DNA of 64,000 nucleotides from Amylostereum areolatum (Eukaryota; Basidiomycota; Agaricomycetes; Russulales; Stereaceae). The stretch spans positions 310,001 through 374,000 of the forward strand of contig SAXG01000011.1 in assembly GCA_012932865.1 (NCBI GenBank), written 5' to 3'. The position numbers and the translations under genes were made by a program. Shown here piece by piece: positions 13,002 to 25,293 of the stretch. The notes under the pieces were generated by a model. That model was not told where the DNA came from. It was given only the letters and a program-made list of their open reading frames with translations, and did no database searches. Each line of letters starts with the position of its first letter. Within the stretch, counting starts at the first letter, position 1.

Positions 13002-13873
13002 GCTGAAAGGATACGAGGGATGTCTCGCGATACGACCCGCCAACGAGACTTATAAGCTGCCAGTGCCATTCTGACTCCAAATGTACCCTGGGAATGAAGC
13101 AATGTCATCTTGGCATTGGGCAAAGTCAGCCGATGCGAGAAAAGATCGATAAGGGAAAGAAGGCGCAACCTACTTCGCATACTGGTGTATAAGCGCTACG
13201 GATCCAATAGGTAAGGGAGTAGCATATAGTTAGGATCGGCCTGCATAGGATTTGAGACTCGGGAGTAGTTTCTGTGACAAGGCACAAACGCGGTACGCAT
13301 ATCCGTCGAGAGAGATATCTTCAAACATACCGACAATACTGTAACAACACCGACTGATATGGTTGAGGGACTGTAGCGAGATCTGGCCTGGAGGATGGAA
13401 GAACTGGGAATAAGTATGTATCAAACAAATAATCAACGACCACGTGTATTTATTGAGATCCAAAGCTGCTCATGCCCGGCAACTCGGCACGACAGCATAC
13501 TTACAGCGCTACTTACTGCTACGATAGACTACGACATGAAAGGTCTAGCGGGTAAGGATGTCAAAATGAGATGTACTTTTCGAAGGGTGCGACAGGTAAA
13601 AATACATGAGAAGGCGTAGGCACGAGGCATGGGTTCAGATACTGGATACAGAAGGAGAGGTGGGGGAAGGAGAAACAAATGAGAACGTCGGGTAAGGAGT
13701 GAGTAGAAGGTCGAAAGGAAAGTAGATGCGGAACGTCGCGCGCAAAAAAAAAGCAATATTACAGTATAACAATACAGACCACAGCGGGCAGATAAGGGGT
13801 TACGACAATGAGGTTAGCGTTTGCAGGTAAAAGTGACGTCTGCTGGTGTCGATGAGAAATATGGTTCTGGTAG
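13002..13873. other. Intergenic between P450 #2 and receptor 1
   Basis: The P450 promoter (TATAAG near 13051) and the receptor 3' flank share this space. No further gene is visible. Confidence 0.4.
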
Positions 13874-15377
13874 TCAGTGCAACCGGACGTCTGCATCGGG
13901 TGGGATGCTGAGGCTGCGACCCATGTGTGACGGTGTGTCTACGCGGATGTCAACGACGGATTCGATACTGATGCGACATGGCGAGGTCGGCGAAGATGGA
14001 GCCGTAGAGCTGACGTCTGTCAGCTCGTGGATAGATGGAGGATTGGGTTTCTTGTAGGGTAGGGCAACAAGGGATGGTGTGGATGGAAGAGTAGATGGGT
14101 GGAATCTTGATGTTGGTGAAGCAAACGAGGTTTTGTCGCTGTCGACGATTGTCGTGGTTGACATGGCGGATTTTTGTGTAAAGGGTAGGCGGACACTAAC
14201 GACGAAGGTCAGGAGCGTTTAAGAGCATGCATGATAAGGGAACGCACCTGTATGTGGGAAGACTTTGCGAGGCTGAAGGTCGGTCTTGCAGTTTGAACAC
14301 GCGGCTGCGGATCCACATGTAGACCTTGCGATATTCTTTTCGTGCCTCCTCGCCGAGACCGAAAAAGAAGAACATGATGTAGCTGGAAACGGGGATCGCC
14401 CACCAGTACAGGAGCTCGTTCTGGATGTATGATTCAGAGAGCAAGGCGGTGGGGTATTTGTCCGCCCTGTTCCAGTTCGAGTGGACGTCGGCCCAAGAGG
14501 TCCACGGACGGACTTCGAACGACGCGTTCAGCGCCAGGTTGTATACATTCAAGCTGGTGTTCCAGATGATGACGACGACGGCCATGCCCATGAGACGGAG
14601 ATATCGGTTAGTCGTCAGTCCCGAGCTTTTGTTGGCAAGGTGTTGGGAGAAGGCGAGGCGGTGACGGAAAAAGTGGTAGAAAGCGGCACCTGAAACGCAC
14701 GGCGTGAGGGAGCGGTTGGGTGGCGAAAACAATGATGTACACACCTGCGAAACCCATGGCCAGCACGGCAAGGATTAAGGACGGGACAAATACGATGAAG
14801 AAACCGGGGATAGAGTTGTAGGTCGCAGCTTGGCATCCAAAGTCCTCCACGATATCGTAGCGGTGGCCCTGGACGATGTAGTCTGTATCGGCCGTCATCG
14901 TCAGTGGCTTGCGAGCGGTCATGAAAGCGACTGCGTACGCAAAGCCATGAAGACGCAGGGAAGGAGGAAGCACATGACGCAGTCGAATATCATCCAGCGT
15001 TGTTTCGTAGCGCGGTCGATGTATACAGCGCGGTTTGACGCGATCGATTCGAGGCTGCGACATACGCAAAACACAGCAGCGGGAATGGCGAATTGGGCAC
15101 CAACACGGAACTTCGTCGCTGTGAGAGGCGACAGGTTATGCAGTGGTCTTTCGTGCGTAAACAGGAACGACGTACTGATGTCGCAGTAGACTGGAGCCCA
15201 ATCGAGGATATTTCCATTCCAGACGATGATGTTGACGGCATAGAAAATATTCAAGAAGAACGACCATCCCATGAGGGATAGAGTGGGAATGTTACGGGCT
15301 CGCCAATGCCACGGGAGAGGAATGATGACGAGGATGGCAGCGAGAAGGGCAGAGGGAGGAAGCAGAGGGTAGTTCAT
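13874..15377 (-). CDS. STE3: STE3-type pheromone receptor 1 (GPCR)
   Basis: Seven-transmembrane receptor for lipidated mating pheromones at the plasma membrane. The start MNYPLLPPSALLAAILVII puts TM1 directly after a very short extracellular end, as in the family; upstream in-frame Met codons are less likely. Hallmarks are PLPWHWRARNIPTLSLMGW, the Asn/Trp-rich VNIIVWNGN followed by VYCDI, YIVQGHRYDIVEDFGC, a cytoplasmic-loop RYLRLMGMA, RPWTSWADVHSNW before the last helices, and GLGEEARKEYRKVY at the start of the tail. The tail exon is Ser/Pro/Thr-rich (about 100 residues) and ends DVRLH. At least five short introns occur, and I see no frameshift. It lies upstream of two pheromone precursors (16391 and 17580). 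The tail would be the site of regulation by phosphorylation (inference). Confidence 0.93.
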
Positions 15378-16390
15378 CGCGAAATGTAAGTGAAACAGGG
15401 ATGTCTTCGACGGGAATGAAAATGAAGAGGAGGCAAAAGCCAAGGAGAGTGGCAAGGAAGGAGAGCACCACGGAGGCAAGCATTTTATGAGAGGGGCTTT
15501 GGCGAAGGACAATGCAAGAAAAGCCATTATACCTAGGACAAAGGGGATTCGACTTCCCTTTGTTTTGTCACGTGACACACACTCCTGGCACGAGCGCTTC
15601 ATAAATACATAAGTTCCACCTTGCCCCGCCTTCTAGGTTCAACAAATGACCTCTCTTGACTTACGGCCAAACACGAGAGCAGCCTCAGCGTTCAGTCGTC
15701 GCGATACCGCGCACATAAACGGCTGTTATGAACACCTACGTAACCGAATACTCTCAGCACAGCGGCCCGGTCCCGGCGCTGCCCCGCTCAGCCAAAATTC
15801 GCCGTTTTGCACTGTGGGACTCGCAGACTGCATGCAGTTCGCCTCAGGATAGCAATCATATCAGCGATGTCATGGATCACGAGAGTGCTGGCCTCTACCA
15901 AGGCCACGACATATCCAGGGGTTCTGAATCGCGCCCAGCCCTCAAGCCAACGCAACTACGACCGTATTCTGCTTGAGGTCTTCTTCCAAGAGACTACAGA
16001 CTCGGCACATCCTGGCAAGTGGCAACGACGGACGATACTTGGAATGGGAGGCTTGCCATTCGAAACGAGACATAAATTACGAACGGCAATAAAAAGTAAT
16101 AACGATACAGAAGGACACAATGCCAGGACTACGCAAGAACGAAACGTGAAGGCATAGCGATAACGGAGGCCAACCACGAGGGCTAGGGAACGCGAAGCCA
16201 AATGAAGAGTAGGGCGATTTGTCGGAAAAGGTAGGGGGAGCGGGGTGTACCGTCGTGAACGACCTGCACCACGCGAGATGCTGATACTGCGCAAGAGAGG
16301 ATCTCAGTGAATGGCGACGAAACAGGAAGTCCCGAAGAAGCTAACCTCTCAAAACCCGTACGCGGAGAGAAAATAAGGACCACGAGGACG
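15378..16390. other. Upstream region of receptor 1
   Basis: About 1 kb between receptor 1 and the first pheromone precursor. It holds the receptor promoter; no other gene is recognised. Confidence 0.4.
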
Positions 16391-16555
16391 TTATGCGATG
16401 ACGCAACCGGTCCATTCGATGTTTCCACTGCCGTGTGCAAGATTGACGGGCAACGGCGATAACTCCGACATGGTCGACGACGACGAGGGAGAGGACGCGA
16501 CAACGTCTGGGCTGTGTAGGAAAGAATGCTCGTCGAGCTGAAGGTAGAGATCCAT
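16391..16555 (-). CDS. Lipopeptide mating-pheromone precursor 1 (CVIA)
   Basis: Single-exon ORF of 54 residues, overlooked by length cut-offs because longer frames overlap it. It begins MDLYLQLDEHSFL, has a Ser-rich middle, and ends HGSGNIEWTGCVIA followed by TAA. The C-terminal CVIA is a canonical CaaX box: by analogy with known precursors, the Cys would be farnesylated, VIA removed, the carboxyl methylated, and the peptide trimmed at the N-side to about ten residues ending WTGC. The acidic MD-type start and small size are typical of agaricomycete precursors. It lies about 1 kb from receptor 1 on the same strand. The position of the N-terminal processing site is not obvious. Confidence 0.82.
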   Translation of the reverse strand: MDLYLQLDEHSFLHSPDVVASSPSSSSTMSELSPLPVNLAHGSGNIEWTGCVIA

Positions 16556-17579
16556 GGAAAGAGTGTGGGCCCTATGGTGGGTAGGTGGTAGGTTGGATGA
16601 AGAGAGCGGGCGCGCGTACGAATTGCGTACGGACGAGATGCACGGTGCGGGATGGACGAGTGAGAGGGTTTGGGACGGCGGATATGAAGAACGAGCAACT
16701 TTGCACGTACGGGCTTATAACATCGTGCGTACTTTTTTGTTTGCCCTCATCCATTTGTCCCAAAAAAGCGAACAATAAGGTCTTCAAAATGCCGCCATAC
16801 GTGCTGCGTGGCTGGAGGAATTAGGACTTGTGCAGTCCAGAGTCTCAAGAAAGGCTGAGACAGCGAGTTCGTTTGTAGGTCTGTGTGGCGGTGGCACCTC
16901 GGAATATGCTGTCCTCTTCGTTGGTGAACAAGACGTCGAGTAATCGAGTCCCTCAGACCTGAGCAAGACCTGAGACAGGGGATACTTACCAAGTAGGTAT
17001 CCGCTTCACGTGACGCAGACAAAAGGTATTTTATTTATTTAACATAATTAATAATTGATCTAGAAACAAACCAGCGGGCTCCAATTCTTCTGCATAGTAC
17101 CCCTCCAGTTGCGCTTTCTCTCAGCCCCTCCTCCCGTCCACCGAACCCAGAGAGCTCCCAGTCCTCGCTCAAAGAATATCTGGGGCTTCCTCAACGAACG
17201 TGCGGTACGCCCGAGGCCTGCGACCTGTACTTGAAGCCTGAGGCCGAGACCTTGAGGGTCCGATATCGGAGCACGCGCTGAACACACCCCGGTTCTTGTT
17301 CTCCATTCCGCCAGTAATAGGATCTTTGCCTATTGTCCTCCTAAACATGGTGTTATTGCTTGCCACTGAGTCGGTCTCCCCTCCTCCTTTAAAGGTCCGT
17401 CTGCCTACCATGTCGCCTCTTCGATAACCACCAGCAAGACCGCCGCCAACAAGACCTCTCTTCTCCAGCAAGACCCGCCCTCTGCCTTCTACTCCCTCTC
17501 CCTCACCCGCTCCTTCACACACCCGCTCCTTCATCCACCCTTTCTATCACCCACCACCTCACCACCACGTCGTACTCCC
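16556..17579. other. Spacer between the two pheromone genes of unit 1
   Basis: Shared divergent upstream region of the two precursors, pyrimidine-rich from about 17380 to 17580. No further CaaX mini-ORF was found by eye. Confidence 0.4.
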
Positions 17580-17732
17580 ATGGACAACTTTGATTCCTTA
17601 GACGACTGCTTCACGGATGGCGTGCGGGACATCCTCCAACCGCGTACGACTCCCTCACCGAAGCACCTCCCCGACGTCCCCCTCGACCAGGACACGCGCT
17701 ATGACCCTAATGGCTACTGCGTAATCGCATAG
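17580..17732 (+). CDS. Lipopeptide mating-pheromone precursor 2 (CVIA)
   Basis: Single-exon ORF of 50 residues. It starts MDNFDSLDDCFTDG and ends DQDTRYDPNGYCVIA with stop TAG at 17730-17732. CVIA is a classical CaaX farnesylation box. The charged DQDTR stretch just before YDPNGYC is a plausible region for N-terminal processing. Size, the MD-acidic start and the position, divergent from precursor 1 and close to receptor 1, all fit the B mating-type organisation. A CT-rich leader precedes the ATG. It is distinct in sequence from the other four precursors. Confidence 0.88.
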   Translation: MDNFDSLDDCFTDGVRDILQPRTTPSPKHLPDVPLDQDTRYDPNGYCVIA

Positions 17733-18291
17733 ACAGGTCGGCGCTGTCTAGCCCCCTGCGACACGTACGTGCTTTCTACCCTTCCCCCCCCGCTCTTTAT
17801 GCTCAATCAGCGCTTTGCTTGCAGCCCACCCACCTATCCGCCCCTTTTCTCCCGCGGTCCGATATCGAAGTGTCCGGCTCCGCCTTATCTATTTCTGCTC
17901 CGTCGCTCCGGGCCTTTCACCCAGTTGTCAGGACACCCCTTCGGCCGTATCGCGGAGCAGCTTTCGTCGTCTCTCTTTACCTTCTTCGTTTCGTCTTCGA
18001 TTTTCTTGTCTCTCCTTCGTACCCCTTTGCCTCGCCATCGCGTTTCGCTCGATCTGTATCGTTATTCCTATTTCATTGACTGTATCTTCGTTCACCGTAC
18101 GTGTATTATCTGATCACCGCCCCGCTCGCTCTCGATATTTATGTAACTATTACGCACGCCTCGGTGTTGCCGTATTTTGTGGGCTGACTTCGGGTCTTCC
18201 TGTCGGTATGCATGTTCTTACTGTACAGTGGTGGTCCCTGCCGAATGTACGAGTTCTGGCTATGTATCAGGAGACGATCCGTACGACAAGT
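17733..18291. other. Intergenic, convergent
   Basis: 3' flanks of precursor 2 and P450 #3. A frame near 18060-18113 ends in TCII but lacks a fourth CaaX residue. Confidence 0.4.
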
Positions 18292-20681
18292 TTAATCTCC
18301 GGACGTCTTGCCTAGGGCCGTCACCAGCGCACTCGCCGCCTCTGACCTCAGCTTCACGCTACACTTGAACGCCTTCGGATACCTACATCATCACCAAAGG
18401 ATCAGCCCGCACCTCCTCAACCATCCAACACCAATGGCACTCACGAGACCAGCCCCGAACTATACTCCTCCTCCACTCCAACCTCGTTTCCAAACTCATC
18501 CTCCGCCCGCTCGATATCGAACACCGCAAGGATACTCGCAACCGCGATCCACACCGACGAGCGCGCCATGAACCTCCCCGGGCAGATCTGTCGTCCGAAC
18601 CCGAACGCGGCGTCGGGAAACCGCCGCGCGAGCTCGGGCGCGAGCCAGCGTTCGGGGGCGAACGTCGACGGGTCCGGGAAGGTCGCGGGGTCGTGCAGGA
18701 TCGCCCTGCGCGTGAGGCAGTGTAAGTGTAAGTAAGTCCTGCAGCACGAACAGCGCAGACGCACCAGCTGTTTCCGAGGACGATCGAGCCGGCGGGGATG
18801 AAGTGTCCTTCATAGGAGTCGTCGGAGACCAGACGGTGCGGGATCGCTGCGAGCAAGGCAACCATTAGCTCTCTCTCCCTCTCTCTGTGTACACCAGGAG
18901 GGACAATACCCAGAGGAAGCACGGGATGCCAGCGCAGCACCTCCTTCACCAGCGCGCCCACATACGGCAACCCGTCCTCGTCCTCGAACTGAGGCAGCCG
19001 TCCCGCGGTCCCGAGGACGGCGTCCAACTCCGCCTGCGCTCTTTTCTGGGCGGAGGGGTGGAGGACCATCGCGAGGAAGAACGTTTGGAGCGCGGACACG
19101 GTCTGTGTTCGCGGTGCGGGTTAGGTGGAATAGGAAATGCGCGGAGGGAGGGGAAGAAGGGCGCGAACGACGCACGGTGTCTGCGCCCGCGATGTACATG
19201 TTCGCGGGCAGCTGCGGCAGCTCCTCCGCGCTCTCTGGCGCGTATGCGTCCGGGTCGGCGATCGTCGCGGCCGCCACCGAGGGCGGGGCGTCGCCTCGAA
19301 CCTGCGCGTGCGCGTGAGTGTCCCGAATGCATCCAGTGCCACCGGCAGGCGAGGGAAATCGGATTCGATTGAAGGGCTCGCGCCCACGTACCGTGGCCGC
19401 GCGCGCCGCGTTATAGGGTGCGTCCACCATCTCCGCGCCGACGCCGCGAAATCGCTCCGCGGTCTTCTTGAAGCCCGCGCCGGGGAACCACCACGGCATC
19501 GAACGCACTGCATAAGGAACGCGGGCGTCGGATGCGTGGTATGTATGATGTGAGTATGGACGAGAAGCGGGAGGCGGGAGCGGAGGAGGGACGCACGGAA
19601 GGGGATCATGTCCAGCAACCGTCCCTCCATCGACGTCGCCTTGATCACCCCCTTGATCACGCTCTCCGCGAGGGCGACGTGCGGGTCGTGCCGGGGCTTC
19701 ACCTCGATCCCGTACGCGATCGCGAGGACGATTTCGCCCGCCATGCTGTCCACCCCACCGGCGCCGCGCACCCGTGCCATCCATCGGTCAGCCTCCCACT
19801 TCGCGCGAGAAACAGGAACACGGTGGCGAGAAGAAGCGAAGAGGAACGTGCCGAGAGGGAGAAGGGGAGAAGGACAGGGAGAAGACGGCTCACTGGCGCA
19901 GATGCTGGGCGAAGTCCTCCGGAGCGCGAAGGAGGTTGCGGAGGAGGTGGCGCGTTGCTTCGAGCTCTATGGGGCGGTACGCGGCGGCAGCGTCCGGGTG
20001 GAAGTGGATGTGCAACCCGCGGCGGGAGCGGCGCCATTTGGGGCTGTAAGGAATAAAGCCAGTGACCCAGTCGAGGCCGAGGCTGCCCGTCCGTTACAGT
20101 AATGCCAAACCCGCGCATCCCGCAAGTAACTCGGTTAGAGATGCCTTCACTCGCGTGCGGAGATCGACGGAGGGGACGCACTATTCTGTGGCCATCCAGG
20201 GTCTGGGAGGGGCGCGTGAGACGATTTGTGTGGATGCGAGCGGGTGGGGGGATAGGATAGTTGTGAGTTATTAGGCTGGATCGCCGCACGCACCGGTCGG
20301 AATACAGACTCGACCGTCGCTCGAACAGCTCTCTCGCCGCCTTGGCAGAGTTGACCACGACCACGTGCGTCCCGAGCACTTCCGCGTGGACCACGTCCGA
20401 ACCTACTCCCGCCCCCCCTCATCAGCCCCCCCCCCCGAACGGATCGAAACCAAAACAAAAGGGCACGCACAGAACGTCCGACTCCACCCCGCGTACACCT
20501 CCCACTCCTTCGCGCGCGGCATCGCGAACAGGTGTCCCACGATCGGCCAGCGGCGCGGGCCCGGGGGGAGGATGGCGCCCCGTTGCTTGCGGGTGCGGGT
20601 GTGGGTGCGGGTGCGGGCGTAAAACAGGGCGAGGGCGAGGAAGGCGAGGAGAGTGTCGGCGAGGACGATCACGGAGCCCAT
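18292..20681 (-). CDS. Cytochrome P450 #3 (OrdA-like group), GC-rich paralogue
   Basis: Microsomal monooxygenase, complete and without visible frameshift. It starts MGSVIVLADTLLAFLALALF (anchor). Landmarks are ILPPGPRRWPIVGHL, ELFERRSSLYSDR, LAIAYGIEVKPRHDPHVAL, RSMPWWFPGAGFKK, the I-helix region NMYIAGADTV, the ExxR helix LVKEVLRWHPV, PERWLAP, and the heme loop FGFGRQICPGRFMARSS. The last exon reads YPKAFKCSVKLRSEAAS and stops at 18292. Gene order, intron positions and C-terminal exon match P450 #2, so the two arose by duplication. Codon third positions here are much more G/C than in P450 #2, in step with the GC-rich stretch that follows. Confidence 0.9.
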
Positions 20682-23600
20682 ACTTCCTTATTCCCGTTGG
20701 GAGATCAGGGAGAGGCCCCGGCGTACGCTGCATGGTTTAAATAGAAAATAGACGACGCCGCGACGGGTCAGCGGATGGCACGGGGGTGCTGACAGGCGTC
20801 AGCCCGAGGCTCCTGGTGAGAACAAACGGGCAAAGATGGGAGTCCCGTGGGGGGGGGGGCGTGGTTCAGCATCGTTTCCGATTCCGATTCCGAAGGCACA
20901 ATAGAGAGACGCTGTGGAGATGTCGAGAAGTACCGACATAAACGCGTTGGTGGGGAGAGAAGCTACATAGAGAGAAGCCACATTTTCGAGCGGACCGTTG
21001 GCACGCGCGTGGAGATCCGGGTCCTGAGCAGGGTCAGCGGCGGTTTTTGATTTGGGTTCGCGTGTGAAGCGGGAGCCCTGTGGTGGAAGTGGAGGTCCTA
21101 TGTATGTGGTGGTCGCGTCGGAGGAATAGGTGAACGATGGCACGATGCAGACGTCGGGGAAGGAGATGCACAGGACTCGCCACCACGCCACGGTTCAAGG
21201 GGCCGGGTCATAGGCCATGATGCACGCTCATGAACGCACCACGCGAGGCGCGCAAAATCCATCCATTCCCGTATGTACCGTAACAATACCTAACCATCCC
21301 CAGCGTCCGATAAGGAGGAGAAGAGAAGGGAGGAGGGAAGAGAAGAGGACCGGACCGGACCGGACCGGGCAGATCCCCCCGTCTCCTGATCCTCACCGCG
21401 GAGTCGGAGTCTATGTAAGTATGCGCGGGGGATGGGTCGGGGGGAGGAAAGAAGGACACGGGGGAGGGAACGGTTTTATGGTTCGACACGGTCCTCGGTG
21501 AGCCTCCTTGTGCAAGTACAGGACAGTGTACTAACTTACTAGCAGCCTGAAGACTCGGAGAGCGGTGATATAAGGGGAGACGATCGGCTGCGTTTTCCCC
21601 TTCGTGCGGGTAGGGGAGGACACGCGCACGGGGGCGAGGATGGGGAAAGCGAGAAGGGCGCGCGGGGCCTCTCACCCGAGATAGCAGCCTCAAGCGCAAA
21701 AGCTCGCGCACACCTGGCACTGGCGGGCGGGTCCGTTCGTCGGGCGGCGGGCAGTCCGCATCGAACCGATCCACAGGTCACCGTCGGGGCCCGAGCTCGC
21801 AAGTATGCCGTTGCAAGTTCGTCCTGACTAGCTCCTGGCCTGAGGCCTGAGTACGAGTCCGCGGACGGGCACTGAGTACAGACTGTACGGTATACCAAGG
21901 GCGGTCGGTGAGTACTGACTCCCCGCGAGCTGCGCGGGTGCCCCGCCCGGTACTAAGCAAGTGATTGGCACTACCGCGCTCGCGCGCCCTTCCCACGCGC
22001 GGTCGACACACGGTCCATCATACTTACATGTTTATTTTATTCCGAGGCCGGCCAAATTCGCACTGGGCACCGCGCACCGGGATCGGCAAGGATTGGCAGT
22101 GGCACCGGCACACTGCGGGATGGGCCGCTGGACTGTGGATCCGCTTGGGCCGTGGCCGTGGCCGTGGCCTGCCGTCAATTTGTTCATGTACCAGTATGCA
22201 GGACTGCCACTCGCGCGCACGGGACGCCGGGGACGGGGGGGGGGGGGGTTCGGTCCGTGTGAGTGCGAGGGCAGGCGGCGGGTATATGTAGTACGAACTG
22301 CTGCTCCTTCCGTCTGCAACGCGGTCCACTCGACGAGCACGGTATAACGGAGGGCGAGGAGGGGGAGGGGGTTCAGAGCGGGGGGGGGGAGAACGCGAGC
22401 CAAGACGGTCGGTCGGCGTACGGTGCCCACTGCCTGTACCGGCAGCTACCGGGCCCGATCCATCCTCCCCGGGAGATTCGTCGTTTATGTACAGCCCTGG
22501 GTATACGTAGGGAGTGGGGGGGTGGGGGAGCGTCGCCTGGCTGCAAAGTGGGATCTGGACACGTCGAAAGGGGGGGGTCTGTGATCTGTCTATCCGCCGG
22601 TGGATTTGGTGGAAGAGCTGGAGACGCGAGGAGGGGAGGGGGGAGAGAGGGAGGAGGAGGACGGGCACGAGCACGGGCACTGGGCTCGGGCTGGACGGTG
22701 GACGGGAAGAAAAGAGAAGAGAAGGATCGTGCCAGGGAGCAGGGCCCGCTGCACGCTGCAGGGCCAAGCCTGACCATGGATCGGAACACCCCCATGCGCG
22801 CGCGGGGGCGCATAACATACCACGCAGCTGCTAGCAGCGCGCCGTCCGTCGCAGGCGCTCGCGCACCCCGTCCGGATCGGAACCCCCCCCCCCTTCGAAA
22901 CGATGGAACACAAGCAACGAGATGCACATGCGCGGCGCGGCGCCGGCGCGGGGGGGAATCAGGCGTTCGCGGGGATCGTGCGGATGGGGATCAGCGCGCG
23001 CGTGCGCGCGTGCGGGTGACGGGGTGAGGGACGCAGTGCGTATGTGCGATTCGACATCATCGGGGGGAAGAGGGGGGGACGAGAGTCCTTGGGGTGTGGT
23101 CTGAACTCGATCGTTGCGCCGGGGGGGGGGGGGGGGGGGCGGAGGACGAGAGTCGAAGACGCGTAGGACGTGGCCCCACCGCTGGACAAGAACACGGGGA
23201 AAGAAACGCGCCGGGCACCGGCTCACGTCCTCCCCCCCCCCCTCTTGACGCGACTCGGGACAAGTGGGGGGATAACCTCGACCTGAAACGTACGTATAAG
23301 TGAACGGATCGCCGCCGGGCGGGCGCATCGGGTCCACGAGACCGACGCGTCATATGTACTACTGTACTTGTGCCAGTGTGTGGATCGTGATCGCGTTTTT
23401 GCGCCGTTCGCGGGGCGCGCGCCATTGTGGCCTTGCGAGGTTCCAGGGATTGGGGATTCTTTGGCAGCGCCGGCGGGAGCGCGCGAGGTGGGGTGGATGG
23501 CGGGTCGCGTGCGAACATCAGAAGGGGCGGGGATGGAGGGGGGGGGTGTCCGGGTCGAACCCTGGGCGTGAGGCATGGTATGAACCCTGAGGGATGAGGG

Positions 23601-25234
23601 CTGACGGTGGCCCGGGAGAATGTGTGGGAAACGTCCAAATGAAAGGATGGTGTTGGGGTTTGGGAGATGGGATCGAGCGGTCGCTCGGTCGTGACTCCGT
23701 GAGGGTACTGGCAAGGCCCAGGGGGGGGGAAGGACGCGGAGCGCGGGGACGGAGAGTCAAGCGGATGGACGAGCGGGATCGTGGATGCGGGTGTGGACGG
23801 TCGGAGGAGGTGTAGAATGGAGGCGACGGCGACGGGGTGGGAGAAAAGGGGAGGGGGCGGAAGGACGGGACGGGGGTGCAGGGTGGAGGCTTCGAGGCTT
23901 GCTGGGGCCGTCGATCTCGGGGACCACGCATGACGTCGACGGGTAGAGAGGTAGGTGCCCGCGGTGCCCGTGCTGCCCGGAGGAAGCGGCCGAAAGCGTC
24001 GGAAGCGCGGGTACGGTGGGCGGGGAGATTAAGCATTCGCTCGTTGGTAAGGGGCAGGAAAGGAAGGAGAGAGGGTGAGGGTGGGGAGAGGGTGAGGGTG
24101 AGGAACTGGGACGCGGAGAATACACGGTCGCGCCACGAAGGGATCGACCGCGGACAGAGGACGCAGCGGGGGGACTTCCCCCCTCCCGCTCCATTCATTC
24201 GCCACATAGGTACGACGTGCCGGCGGATCGAACCGACGACGCAAGCTCGAGAGCGCACGATACTAAGTATTGCAAGGGCGGCGGATAGGGGATGTTGACT
24301 CCCACGAGGGACTTCCATCCTGTGGCGGGACTCTTGAACGTTGGGGGTGGGTGCGCCGGTGGGGAGCTAGTCTCTAGAAGGTGATCATGGGTTGGGACGT
24401 GGGGGGGAGGGTCCCGACGGGCCCTGGGCGAGTACAGTTAGAGCAGAGCAGAAGGGGGGCGATCGGTTCCTTGCAATTGCGCGAGGAGAGGCAAATGCCG
24501 TCATGATTCTGGAACGTCGAGGTCACGGCGACGGCTACTGTGAGCGAGGGCCCGGGCGTTTGCGCCGGGAACGACGGCGAGAGGGAAAGGGGGGGATGGT
24601 TCCTGTCGGCGTCGATGGGCGCAACGACGGTGGGAGGCGGGCAGGCGGAGGTCAAAAGTCAAAAGTGAGCGGTGGATTGGGAACGCCAAGCCAGGGGACG
24701 ATGGCGGGTTGGACGACCAGGGCCTGGGTTGCGGGTGAGGGAGAGAAAGGGATCAAGGGGACGTGTCGGTGGATGAGGAGCAGGAAGATAGCCGTCGATC
24801 GACGACAGTGCCAGACTGCCAGTTGACAGAGGGCACCGATCTGGAAGACTGGACCGCGTCTCATTCGCGCCGGCGTTCCCCATTGGCCCCCGCGGGTTCT
24901 CGACATTGCGGGTCTCCCACGCCACGGCGCAGCGCCAGGCAGGCAAGGGAGCGCGCGGAGGCCGGAGGAGTGAGGGGATGGTGACGCGGGCGGGAGCGGG
25001 GGCGGGGGCGCGGAGGCTGAAGATAGATTGAGTTGGAGCAGTGTTCTGGCCTGTTCGTGCGTTCCGAGGGAGTTCCCACTCGAATAGATGGGAGAAGGGT
25101 GCCGAGGAGAAGGAAGGGGGCGCGCCGGGATGCCGGGCAGGGACGAAGGAGGCGAATGGGAAGCGCGGACCTGATTCAATAATATGGTGCTGTGCCTTGG
25201 CCCTTGGCTCTGCGATATCCGTCGTATTCCCCTC
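20682..25234. other. GC-rich, gene-poor stretch with G/C runs
   Basis: Long overlapping frames on both strands encode Pro/Arg/Gly-rich, non-conserved peptides, the usual by-product of GC-rich DNA. Pure G runs occur (for example near 20850, 22240, 22380 and 23125). I see no supported gene. Confidence 0.45.
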
Positions 25235-25243
25235 TTATATAAA
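25235..25243 (+). promoter_or_regulatory. TATA box of the Kex2-repeat gene
   Basis: TATATAAAC lies about 55 nt upstream of the start codon at 25294, followed by a CT-rich leader. It is the best-looking core promoter in this GC-rich stretch. Confidence 0.6.
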
Positions 25244-25293
25244 CCCCCTTCATCTTCTTCGCCCTCGCTTTCCCCACCTCAGCCCCTTCCACC

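Noticed and set aside
18061..18113. + frame ending TCII
   Set aside because: Lacks a fourth CaaX residue after Cys, and the upstream frame is hydrophobic, non-conserved sequence.
24220..24290. tRNA-like stretch on minus with TTCGATC and TTAGTATCG
   Set aside because: The T-arm and acceptor stems do not pair and no proper anticodon stem forms. At best a tRNA fragment or chance.
22024..24318. Long Pro/Arg-rich frames on both strands in the GC-rich stretch
   Set aside because: Mirror frames without domains, sensible starts or splice structure; expected from base composition alone.
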